Source: Acidimicrobiales bacterium (GTDB lineage: Bacteria > Actinomycetota > Acidimicrobiia > Acidimicrobiales > Iamiaceae). From it: a DNA stretch of 7,673 nt. The translations under genes and the position numbers were made by a program. The number at the start of each line of letters is the position of its first letter. Position 1 is the stretch's first letter. The stretch lies in contig JAGQSI010000083.1 of the NCBI GenBank assembly GCA_020439605.1, positions 1 through 7,673 of the forward strand, given 5' to 3'. The notes beneath the pieces are model-generated. The model saw only the letters and a list, made by a program, of their open reading frames with translations, made no database searches and was not told the DNA's origin. Below, one piece after another: positions 1 to 6,693 of the stretch.

Positions 1-238
1 CTCCGGCTATCCCTGCCATCTTCTCGCAGATGTCCTCCATACCGGGCGCTCGTGGGATCGAGTCCGCCGTGACCTGCGCCGCTGTTGCGGTAGGGGCATG
101 GTTCGGCGTCCTCGCGTTGGTCTGCCACACCCCGATACCAACGACCAACAACACCAGAACAAGTACAACCAACTCGATCTGTCGCCTCCTCGACAAAGGA
201 GCACGATGGGAATTCGGGCGGTCAGTTCTCCCGGCCAT
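1..238 (-). CDS. Membrane-anchored protein of unknown function, N-terminal 79 residues only (gene cut by the left window edge)
   Basis: An open frame starts at the ATG at 238-236 and stays open for 79 codons to the window edge, so the 3' end is missing. The protein begins with an Arg-rich tail (residues 1-20, including PLSRRRQ). A single hydrophobic segment follows at about residues 21-38 (IELVVLVLVLLVVGIGVW), then an Ala/Thr/Pro-rich stretch, then MEDICEKMAGIAG at the edge. Positive charges before the membrane segment predict an N-in/C-out signal anchor. The start is supported by a GAGGGA ribosome-binding site 8 bases upstream, lying inside the end of the preceding gene. The gap to that gene's stop codon is only 2 bp, so the two genes are very likely co-transcribed and translationally linked. 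I do not recognise the family. The visible part shows no catalytic motif. A role beside the polytopic membrane protein upstream, for example in cell-surface glycan handling, is inference from position only. Confidence 0.75.
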   Translation of the reverse strand, partial: MAGRTDRPNSHRAPLSRRRQIELVVLVLVLLVVGIGVWQTNARTPNHAPTATAAQVTADSIPRAPGMEDICEKMAGIAG

Positions 239-240
239 AG

Positions 241-1884
241 CTACTTTCCCTCGCCAAACGCCAGCGCCACATTCACATACTTGTCTGACCCAACCTTCTC
301 CGGGTACTCGCTCAACAATTTGACCTCGAAGCCCGAAGGAACCATTGGCTCGTCTCCGGTGCTCAGATAGAAGGTGCCATCAATCTTTTGACCGTTGAAA
401 CCAGCAGAGTCCCCATAGGCACGGGTGAAGGGGCCAGCATCGACGTAAACGATTGAGCCGCGCTCGGCGAGCGCAAACGCAAACGCCGGCCCAACAGTTA
501 GCAAGGCCGCGTTGCCGTTGTAGATGATCCGATAGGTCCCAACTGGCGTATCGGCAGCAACAGCATCGAGTTCGTCAATCATCGGCCTCACACTGAGGTC
601 CCGCGGGTCTCTCACGACCGCCTCAACAGACACTGTCAGCAGGCCAAGAGCAAGAACCGCAATCGGTATCGCTCGAATAATACGAGTGCCTCGAACTATC
701 AAGGTGTTTCTGACCGCCCCGCCCACGGCACCAAGCCAAACCAACATGGACCCGGTCCACATCCAGCGCAGGTTTGATGCCTTTACAGTTCCCGCCTCGG
801 GCAATTTGATCGCACTGTAGAGAGATGCCGCCAAGAAGGCTCCCAGAACAAGGACGAAGTAGCGCATCGCTGGGTCCACGAGACGGCCACGGATCGGCAT
901 CAAACAAACGACAAGCAACAAGACCAAGATCGCGACAGCTGACACCGTCGTGACCGTGTCGAGCTTTCGCAAGAAGTCAAGGCCTGTGATCCGCTGCACC
1001 CAGATAGGTGGTACCCCTACCGCAAACAGGAGCCGACCAAACGCGAAGCCAGCACCATTTCCTACCGACTCGCCGCTAGTGGCGGTCTTGATAAGAGCAC
1101 TGATGTTGTGTGATCCAAATAGTTGGTCAACTACCACAGGCAACCACAAGACCCCCGTCACCACTCCAGAGATGGTCAGATCTCGTCGAGTGAAACCGAG
1201 GGGAGCCTTGCGCTGCTGATACAACAACGTCCCTACAAGAACTGCCGTGAGACCTACCCCGCCAGCGACATAGGTGAGGTGGGCCTGAACGGTGAAGGTT
1301 CCCGCCACCAGACACCAAACCAGCAGGTCTCGGTTGCCGGCCAAGACTGCCCACACCAACATTACGAAGGCGATTGTGGGAAACGCTCCTAGGTTTGAGC
1401 TGAGAGGGTCCGCAAGAAACGCTGGCCCCAATGAGCGCCCGAGTAGGCATAAACCAAGAGTGGTTGCTGCCGCGAGAACTAGACCACCGCGCCGAAAAGC
1501 AGCCAACACGCTAAGCACCCAAGCAGTCGAGTTGATCGCAGCTGCACCCAGTGCAAGACCGACCGGGCCGCCGAACACTGCAACAAACGGCGCAAAGACG
1601 TATAGGGCAAATGGACCTGGGTGGTTGGACTCAACTCCAGAACCGAGGTTCTCACCGGTGGAGGGAAGGCCGATCAGAGGCAATTCCCCACGCAGTAGCC
1701 CCTTCACGTGAAGGCCGATGATCGCATTGTCTCCAGCAACCCGCCATCCATCGAGCAGGGCAATCACCGCCATCAGGATGGGAATAGCGCCAACGATGAA
1801 CAGCACTGCGACGAGCAGTCGTCTCTCGTTGGGCGAGAAGCTCTCTTGTTGTTCGGGGACAACTGCGTCGACTGTCGAAACCAT
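241..1884 (-). CDS. Polytopic membrane protein, probable GT-C-type glycosyltransferase-like protein
   Basis: The 547-residue product has a hydrophilic N-terminal tail (1-22), then many hydrophobic segments from about residue 23 to 422, and a soluble C-terminal region of about 125 residues. Between the first two membrane segments lies a long loop containing GDNAIIGLHV (51-60), a Gly/Pro-rich stretch, and SNHPGPFALY (86-95). An acidic residue early in the first external loop (D52 here) is the usual place for the catalytic Asp of GT-C enzymes, which transfer sugars from lipid-phosphate donors outside the membrane. The GT-C assignment rests on this layout and the general look of the loop, not on a full family match, so a non-enzymatic membrane protein remains possible. 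The start is the ATG at 1884; reading upstream in frame meets a TGA within five codons. No clear ribosome-binding site precedes it. It diverges from the acyltransferase gene and is followed after 2 bp by another minus-strand gene. Confidence 0.85.
   Translation of the reverse strand: MVSTVDAVVPEQQESFSPNERRLLVAVLFIVGAIPILMAVIALLDGWRVAGDNAIIGLHVKGLLRGELPLIGLPSTGENLGSGVESNHPGPFALYVFAPFVAVFGGPVGLALGAAAINSTAWVLSVLAAFRRGGLVLAAATTLGLCLLGRSLGPAFLADPLSSNLGAFPTIAFVMLVWAVLAGNRDLLVWCLVAGTFTVQAHLTYVAGGVGLTAVLVGTLLYQQRKAPLGFTRRDLTISGVVTGVLWLPVVVDQLFGSHNISALIKTATSGESVGNGAGFAFGRLLFAVGVPPIWVQRITGLDFLRKLDTVTTVSAVAILVLLLVVCLMPIRGRLVDPAMRYFVLVLGAFLAASLYSAIKLPEAGTVKASNLRWMWTGSMLVWLGAVGGAVRNTLIVRGTRIIRAIPIAVLALGLLTVSVEAVVRDPRDLSVRPMIDELDAVAADTPVGTYRIIYNGNAALLTVGPAFAFALAERGSIVYVDAGPFTRAYGDSAGFNGQKIDGTFYLSTGDEPMVPSGFEVKLLSEYPEKVGSDKYVNVALAFGEGK
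247..252 (-). promoter_or_regulatory. Ribosome-binding site for the left-edge partial gene
   Basis: On the minus strand GAGGGA lies 8 bases before the ATG at 238. It sits within the last codons of the upstream membrane-protein gene. It decides the start of the truncated gene and indicates coupling to its neighbour. Confidence 0.6.
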
Positions 1885-1928
1885 GGCGATGCCCGATCAT
1901 AGGGACTTGTTCGCTACTTTCAGGGTTT
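1885..1928. promoter_or_regulatory. Divergent promoter region between the GT-C-like and acyltransferase genes
   Basis: This 44-bp gap separates two divergently read genes and must hold both promoters unless they lie inside the genes. On the minus strand TATGAT (1901-1896) is a 5/6 match to a -10 hexamer and ends 11 bases before the ATG at 1884. On the plus strand TACTTT (1915-1920) fits a TANNNT -10 pattern and ends 8 bases before the GTG at 1929. Both would give transcripts with almost no leader. Neither has a convincing -35 element. Short matches like these occur by chance, so the exact elements are tentative. Confidence 0.35.
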
Positions 1929-3890
1929 GTGACAGCAACGATTCATAACGACCGAGTCGAGCGCCGTCATATTGCAGCCCTTGATGGACTGCGAGCCGTT
2001 GCTATTGCAGCGGTGCTTCTTTTCCATCACGGCTTCGGATGGGCAAAGGGCGGTTACCTCGGCGTAGACCTGTTCTTTGTGCTCAGCGGCTACCTGATCG
2101 CCGGCAAGCTTCTCACCGAGCATTCCAACCACGGCCGGATTTCCCTTCGTAACTTCTGGCTGGGTCGCTTTCGTCGTCTTCTGCCCGCTCTACTAGCAGT
2201 CCTCGCGGCAGCCGCTGTCTACGCGACCGTGATTGCCGAACGTCAGGCCCAGCGAGCTATCCGCCTCGACATATTTGCTGCGCTGGCCTATGTCGCCAAC
2301 TGGCGTTTCATTCTGGTGGATGTCGGATACTTCGCCAGCAACACAGCGCCATCACCGGTTCGCCACCTCTGGTCACTGTCTGTGGAGGAACAGTTCTATC
2401 TCCTGTTCCCGCTGCTCATGGTTGCACTGGCCAAGTCCAAGTGGTGGTCCCAGGACAGGCTGATCGTCCCTATTGGATTTCTCATCGCTGCTTCCACGGC
2501 TCTGACCGCTTGGCTGGCGTCAACTGGAGCGTCCACTACACGTCTCTACGAGGGCACAGATACTCGCCTCGCAACAATTCTTGTTGGAGCGGGTGCCGCT
2601 GTGATCCAACGCCGCTGGGAGAAACCCCCAGCGTGGCTCCCTTCTGCCTACGGCGCAGCGCTAGCTGTGCTCCTGGCTCTGGCGCTGGTCGCACGCGGCG
2701 ACAACGAGTGGATGTACCCAACAGGACAGTTGGTGTTTGCAATTGCATCAGCAGTTGTGATTCTCGGAGCCGCCAACCTCACCAGCTCAGCCGGTGCCCT
2801 GAAGGCGCCACCTGTGGTACTCGTCGGCGTGCTTTCCTACAGCCTCTATTTATGGCATTGGCCGGTTTTCTTGGTCCTGACTCCGGCCAGAACCGGCCTC
2901 GACAGCGGACTCATCGGCGACCTCGGGCTCTTCGCAGTGAGGGTTGCGGTGAGTTTCGCTTGCGCATTGTTGTCGTACCGGTTGTTGGAAGAACCCATTC
3001 GATCCCGCCGGGTGCGCCCGGCTAATCCTGCGCTGCTCTCGGTGTGCTCGATGGCGGCGATAGTGCTGCTTGCTTCACTCGGTACTGCCGGAGCGCCAAA
3101 GGGAGATGAGTTGGCGGCTCGAACCGGTGAACAGACATCCATCACCGTGCCGAGCGAAACCGGACAAGCTGCCGCTTTCGAATTGCCACCAGGGGCAACA
3201 CTGCCTCCGCCGGCTCCAACCAACAGACCCCTGAGGCTCACACTGCTCGGAGATTCTGGCGCTTATTCGCTTTACCATTACAGACCCAAGATTGCGAACA
3301 CGGAGCTGAGCGGGGGAGCCATAGTCGGTTGCGGGATCATGTGGCCAGCTTCTCCCTACGAGAACGAAGCCAACCCGAGGTGTGAGGATTGGCAGGCAAA
3401 GTGGATAGAAGCCCTACAAAACGACCCAGACATCGTGGTGATGATGGCGGGCGCGTGGGAACTCAACGACCATTGGATCAACGGCAGACGATTGGTTCCA
3501 CCTTCACCAGAAGCAACCAGGTATTTGGATGGTCAACTAGACAGGGCAGTTGAACTCATCTCCACGAACTCCGACGCACGAATCGCAGTGCTCGAACTTG
3601 CATGCGCGCCGCCTCAACCCAAAGGGCCCGACGGGCAAGAGCCAAGACGCTCTGACATCAAAATGGTGAACTGGTACAACGCCCGCCTCCATTCCCTGGC
3701 AACTCGATATCCGGGGCTGGTCCAGGTGATCTCCATCTCCGATCACCTGTGCCCCAACGGCAAAGGTGTCGAGTCTTACAACGGAATCCTCCTCCGTGAC
3801 GACGGCACCCACTGGAACGAGCAGAGTGCACCGATCGGATGGGAATGGATCATGGCCGAGGTCCAGTACGCCGCTACCCGGACCAGCTAG
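1929..3890 (+). CDS. OafA/YrhL-like acyltransferase 3 membrane protein with C-terminal SGNH-type domain
   Basis: The 653-residue product is predicted to move acyl groups (typically acetyl) across the membrane and place them on a surface polysaccharide or cell-wall glycan. Residues about 14-356 form the acyltransferase-3 membrane domain: HIAALDGLRAVAI opens it, the paired histidines H33-H34 in LLFHHGF lie at the expected active site, FRRLLPA is at 81-87, SVEEQFYLLFP at 151-161, YSLYLWHWPV at 304-313 and EEPIRSR at 354-360. An extra hydrophobic segment (about 368-388) and a Pro/Ala-rich linker lead to an SGNH-like domain at 435-653. Its GDS is at 441-443 (Ser443 nucleophile), GAWELND at 508-514 and DGTHW at 625-629 (Asp625/His628 pair), so the triad looks intact and should face the outside. 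The start is GTG; no upstream in-frame start is seen and a Shine-Dalgarno sequence is not obvious. The product length is normal for OafA-SGNH fusions. The substrate cannot be told from sequence. Confidence 0.93.
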   Translation: MTATIHNDRVERRHIAALDGLRAVAIAAVLLFHHGFGWAKGGYLGVDLFFVLSGYLIAGKLLTEHSNHGRISLRNFWLGRFRRLLPALLAVLAAAAVYATVIAERQAQRAIRLDIFAALAYVANWRFILVDVGYFASNTAPSPVRHLWSLSVEEQFYLLFPLLMVALAKSKWWSQDRLIVPIGFLIAASTALTAWLASTGASTTRLYEGTDTRLATILVGAGAAVIQRRWEKPPAWLPSAYGAALAVLLALALVARGDNEWMYPTGQLVFAIASAVVILGAANLTSSAGALKAPPVVLVGVLSYSLYLWHWPVFLVLTPARTGLDSGLIGDLGLFAVRVAVSFACALLSYRLLEEPIRSRRVRPANPALLSVCSMAAIVLLASLGTAGAPKGDELAARTGEQTSITVPSETGQAAAFELPPGATLPPPAPTNRPLRLTLLGDSGAYSLYHYRPKIANTELSGGAIVGCGIMWPASPYENEANPRCEDWQAKWIEALQNDPDIVVMMAGAWELNDHWINGRRLVPPSPEATRYLDGQLDRAVELISTNSDARIAVLELACAPPQPKGPDGQEPRRSDIKMVNWYNARLHSLATRYPGLVQVISISDHLCPNGKGVESYNGILLRDDGTHWNEQSAPIGWEWIMAEVQYAATRTS

Positions 3891-3894
3891 AGAG

Positions 3895-4485
3895 CTACTC
3901 GCCTCGGGTGAGGGTGAATGGCATCTCGGTGGGTTTGGATTCGGGACCCACCCTCACCTGAGCAGGTTCTATGGGCCCGCCGTTGTCGGTGAGCGAGAAG
4001 GTGACGGACTTCGTGGAGCATTCCACCTTGAAGCGCAACTCGCTCAGCCCTGAGGTCATGTCGAAGTTGATCTTGCCTTCACCTTCTGAGGCACCTTTGC
4101 CGTCCGTTGGTTCGATGAGCTTGACGGGGCCACCTTCGCTGGAAATAGTCCCGCGCAGCTCGGTTGGGGATCCACTGCCTTGAACCCAGCGCAAATGAAA
4201 ACCATCTACGTCATGCCACACGTGTACGCCCGGCTGGGACACAGATTCTGGGGGGTTGAAGGTATTGGCCCCGAGCGAATAGGACTCACAGTCGGACTTG
4301 GATTCCTGGCCACCACCGGTACTGGCCTGACCTGGCTCATCAGAGCCAGAGAAGGAACTGACAATCCAAGTAATCGCTACAAGAGCAACTAGTCCAGCAA
4401 CCACCCAGGTTGCGGCTTTGTTTGGTCCCTTGGGCGAATCCTTAGCTATCCAAGTGTTGGGTCCAAGGTCGAAATCGCCACTCAT
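3895..4485 (-). CDS. Membrane-anchored protein of unknown function, second of two tandem paralogues downstream of hspR
   Basis: The 196-residue product is a family I do not recognise. Residues 1-24 are a tail carrying K15, K19 and K23. Residues 25-44 (ATWVVAGLVALVAITWIVSS) form one membrane anchor, and an acidic Gly/Ser linker follows (45-65). The charge pattern predicts the C-terminal part lies outside the cytoplasm. Residues 66-196 make a domain with YSLGAN (69-74), QPGV (84-87), WHDVDGFH (90-97), FKVECST (152-158) and a closing LTRGE. Alternating polar and hydrophobic residues suggest a beta-rich fold. The only cysteines are C66 and C156, both matched in the upstream paralogue; a disulfide is possible. 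There is no lipobox, so it is not a lipoprotein. It begins 14 bp after the paralogue's stop with only a weak AGCAGG ribosome site, and ends 4 bp from the convergent acyltransferase gene. It probably belongs to the heat-shock transcription unit. Confidence 0.88.
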   Translation of the reverse strand: MSGDFDLGPNTWIAKDSPKGPNKAATWVVAGLVALVAITWIVSSFSGSDEPGQASTGGGQESKSDCESYSLGANTFNPPESVSQPGVHVWHDVDGFHLRWVQGSGSPTELRGTISSEGGPVKLIEPTDGKGASEGEGKINFDMTSGLSELRFKVECSTKSVTFSLTDNGGPIEPAQVRVGPESKPTEMPFTLTRGE

Positions 4486-4499
4486 TCTGGCTGACCTGC

Positions 4500-5138
4500 T
4501 TACTCTTCGGTACGGGTGAGCACCACTGGAACTGCTGGGGGCACGTTGCCTCGACCAACCGAAATCTGGTCTGGGCGCAAGGGAGTTCCACCACTGGAGA
4601 GATCAAAGCTCACAGCAGAGGTCGAGCAGCTCACCTTGAACAACAGATCAGGGGTCTGCTCGTTGAGAGTGAAGGTGATCGCTGGACCCTCTTGATTGGC
4701 GGCCGGTGCCGCCGGCTCAACGAGGGTCACCGCTGTTCCGGTAGGTGTGACCTTGCCCACTACCTCGGCGGGGATCCCGGGGCCGGGCACATAGCGAACA
4801 TGGAAGCCCTTCAGGTCATGCCACAGGCGAACTCCGGGCTGAGTTGCAACCGCGGGCTCACCAAGCAGGTTGGCACCAAGGGAGTAGCCAGGGCAGTTGT
4901 TCTTTGGCTTGGTGGTCTCTGTGGTCTCAGAGCCTTGGGCACTCTCGTTCTGCTCTGTCTTGGTGTTGTCAGCCTTTTTGTCCGGGTCCGAGTCGCCACC
5001 TCGCGTGCTCAAAACCACTACCAGAGCGATTACAACCACAACCGCCATGGCGATCCATGGGGCCATGGGACTATTGAGTGCGGAAGACTTCGGTTCGCTG
5101 AAATCGCTGTTTTCGTTCTCGGTCACGGGATCTGACAC
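4500..5138 (-). CDS. Membrane-anchored protein of unknown function, first of two tandem paralogues, coupled to hspR
   Basis: The 212-residue product is not a family I recognise. It has an acidic tail (1-24), one membrane anchor at about 26-44 (PWIAMAVVVVIALVVVLS), a Thr/Glu/Ser/Lys-rich flexible linker (45-81), and a domain at 82-212 that aligns end to end with residues 66-196 of the downstream paralogue. Shared features are YSLGAN (85-90), QPGV (100-103), WHDLKGFH (106-113), FKVSCST (167-173) and a closing LTRTEE. By hand the two domains are roughly 40% identical. Its only cysteines are C82 and C171. The start is GTG at 5138-5136, overlapping the hspR stop as TAGTG; the nearest GAGGG is about 15 bases away, too far for normal initiation, so reinitiation by ribosomes finishing hspR is likely. 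The linker resembles extracytoplasmic spacers, but flanking charges do not settle topology. The product is expected to be made under HspR control with the chaperones. Confidence 0.88.
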   Translation of the reverse strand: MSDPVTENENSDFSEPKSSALNSPMAPWIAMAVVVVIALVVVLSTRGGDSDPDKKADNTKTEQNESAQGSETTETTKPKNNCPGYSLGANLLGEPAVATQPGVRLWHDLKGFHVRYVPGPGIPAEVVGKVTPTGTAVTLVEPAAPAANQEGPAITFTLNEQTPDLLFKVSCSTSAVSFDLSSGGTPLRPDQISVGRGNVPPAVPVVLTRTEE

Positions 5139-5518
5139 TAGCGTCGGCGCTTGCCCTCAAACAGCACAACCGATTGGTGTACCGGAACCAAGTCGTATCG
5201 GGACCTGCGCTCTGCTTCTTCAAGAGCGGCTCGTGCAGACTCTTTGAAGAGTTCGAGTTCTTGACGCAACTCGCGAAGTTCCGCTTCCAATGCCAGCACC
5301 TTTTCAACACCGGCGAGATTCAAGCCGGCGTTTGTCAGGTCCTGGATTCTCTTGAGCAGGTCAATGTCGTCGTCGCTGTAGCGACGGCTTCCACCTTGGG
5401 TTCTTGCTGGATCCACGAGGCCTTTGCGCTCGTAGATGCGAAGAGTCTGGGGGTGAACTCCAGCTAGTTCTGCCGCCACCGATATGACATAGACGGCATG
5501 GTCTCGTGATCTACTCAT
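5138..5518 (-). CDS. hspR: HspR, MerR-family heat-shock repressor of the dnaK operon
   Basis: The 126-residue product matches HspR, the autoregulatory repressor of actinobacterial dnaK operons. In characterised relatives it binds HAIR inverted repeats upstream of dnaK and uses DnaK as co-repressor, so heat-damaged proteins that draw off DnaK relieve repression. The MerR-type winged helix-turn-helix spans about 8-72: YVISVAAELAGVHPQTLRIY (10-29), then the wing with GGSRRYSDDDI (42-52) and the NLAGVEKVLALE segment (67-78). A coiled-coil helix runs about 74-107 (ELRELRQELELFKESARAAL). The basic tail LVPVHQSVVLFEGKRRR is typical of HspR. The ATG at 5518 is preceded by AGGAGG, which overlaps the dnaJ stop codon. 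The operator would lie upstream of dnaK, outside the window. The stop codon overlaps the start of the next gene, which is unusual because in many relatives hspR ends the core operon. Confidence 0.95.
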   Translation of the reverse strand: MSRSRDHAVYVISVAAELAGVHPQTLRIYERKGLVDPARTQGGSRRYSDDDIDLLKRIQDLTNAGLNLAGVEKVLALEAELRELRQELELFKESARAALEEAERRSRYDLVPVHQSVVLFEGKRRR

Positions 5519-5520
5519 GG

Positions 5521-5528
5521 CCCCTCCT
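5521..5528 (-). promoter_or_regulatory. Strong ribosome-binding site of hspR
   Basis: AGGAGGGG on the minus strand lies just before the hspR ATG at 5518 and shares its first two bases with the dnaJ TAG stop. It is the best Shine-Dalgarno sequence noticed in the window and fixes the hspR start. Confidence 0.65.
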
Positions 5529-6690
5529 AGGTGGGCGATGCGAAGAGGTGCTGCCTAGGCGATTCTGTGGCAGCAGCTGCTAGCGCCTCGATTGCGGCGC
5601 GCTCTTCTTTGGAAAGCTTGTTTGGTACAGCAATCTCGACCGTGACGAGGAGATCCCCTGTGCCTTTTTTGGTTTCTACTCCGCGACCTTTGACCCTGAA
5701 TGTCCTGCCAGCTCTGGTTCCCGATGGGATCCGTAGCTTCACCGGCTTGTCGCCAAGGGTTGGAACCTCAATATCTGCGCCGAGGGCTGCTTCGGCGAAG
5801 GTGACCGGAACGGTGGCTTTGATATTTCTGCCGTCCATGGTGAACAGCGAATGCGGATTAACCCGGCATTTGACGAACAAATCTCCCGGTTGGCCGCCCT
5901 GACGACCCGGGTCTCCGCGACCCTTGAGCCTGATCTTTTGTCCATCTGCCACCCCGGCTGGGATACGGACCTTTATCTCACGGGGCCGACGTTCTACTCC
6001 GCCACCTCGGCAATTGGCACAGGGGTGTTCGATTCGTATCCCCCTACCGCCACAACTCGGGCAGGGACGAGACATTGCGAACATACCTTGGTTGTCCTGG
6101 ATTGCTCCTCGACCTCCACATGACCCACAACGCGTTGGGGTGGTTCCTGGTTCTGCGCCGGTACCGCTGCAGACTGAACACACTGCGTCACTGACTATGT
6201 GCAGGGTGGTGGACAACCCTTGCACAGCGTCCGTGAAATCAATGTGCAGTTCCGCTTCGAGATCATTGCCTCGTTGCGGGCCTGTTGCGCTACGACCACG
6301 ACCCTGACCTGCTCGCCCACCTCCAAAGAGATTTCCGAGTACGTCTCCTAGGCCGCCGCCACCCATGTCGAAGGTGAAAGCGCCGGGACCGCCCGGGCCA
6401 CCGAAGCCACCCGGAGCGCCCCCGGGACCACCGAATCCTCCCATGGGACCCAGCGCTTGGACTTCGTCATAGTCCCTGCGCTTCTCTGGATCACCCACCA
6501 CGTCATAGGCCGTGGAGATCTCTTTGAAACGTTCTTCAGCGGCACTGTCTCCGGGTTTGGCGTCGGGATGATTTTCCCTGGCCAGCTTGCGGTAGGCCTT
6601 CGTGATTTCCTTGGCGTCCGCGTCCTTCGAGACGCCGAGTACGGCGTAATAGTCCTTCTCGAACCATTCTCGGGGAGCGTTGGCAACCAT
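5527..6690 (-). CDS. dnaJ: DnaJ (Hsp40) co-chaperone, type I with zinc fingers
   Basis: The 387-residue product is a full-length type I DnaJ, which delivers unfolded clients to DnaK in the cytoplasm and triggers its ATP hydrolysis. The J domain spans about 13-76 (DYYAVLGVSKDA) and has the essential HPD at 41-43. The Gly/Phe region (81-125) contains repeated GGPGG units. Four CxxCxGxG zinc motifs bind two zinc ions: CSVCSGTG (171-178), CGSCGGRG (188-195), CPSCGGRG (210-217) and CANCRGGG (224-231). The client-binding C-terminal domains follow (about 232-360), with IPAGVADGQKIRLKGRGDPG and IPSGTRAGRTFRVKGRG as family landmarks. The start lies 3 bp after the grpE stop, with GGGGA in the end of grpE serving as ribosome site. 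An Acidimicrobiia or other actinobacterial genome often carries a second dnaJ elsewhere; this is the copy linked to hspR. Confidence 0.97.
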   Translation of the reverse strand: MVANAPREWFEKDYYAVLGVSKDADAKEITKAYRKLARENHPDAKPGDSAAEERFKEISTAYDVVGDPEKRRDYDEVQALGPMGGFGGPGGAPGGFGGPGGPGAFTFDMGGGGLGDVLGNLFGGGRAGQGRGRSATGPQRGNDLEAELHIDFTDAVQGLSTTLHIVSDAVCSVCSGTGAEPGTTPTRCGSCGGRGAIQDNQGMFAMSRPCPSCGGRGIRIEHPCANCRGGGVERRPREIKVRIPAGVADGQKIRLKGRGDPGRQGGQPGDLFVKCRVNPHSLFTMDGRNIKATVPVTFAEAALGADIEVPTLGDKPVKLRIPSGTRAGRTFRVKGRGVETKKGTGDLLVTVEIAVPNKLSKEERAAIEALAAAATESPRQHLFASPT

Positions 6691-6693
6691 TTC

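Noticed and set aside
7..204. Minus-strand frame of 65 codons near the left edge
   Set aside because: It is Arg-rich without a coherent pattern, whereas the overlapping frame starting at 238 has a ribosome site, basic tail and membrane helix.
1292..1711. Plus-strand frame of 139 codons opposite the polytopic membrane protein
   Set aside because: Its composition (Arg, Pro, Ala, Thr) is that of an antisense shadow, and the minus-strand frame is a coherent membrane protein.
2441..3025. Plus-strand frame of 194 codons inside the acyltransferase gene
   Set aside because: It is a shifted frame rich in Arg, Cys and Gly; the overlapping frame carries the conserved acyltransferase motifs without interruption.
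4692..5135. Plus-strand frame of 147 codons opposite the first membrane paralogue
   Set aside because: It is antisense to a gene whose protein aligns along its whole domain with its neighbour, so the minus-strand frame is the real one.
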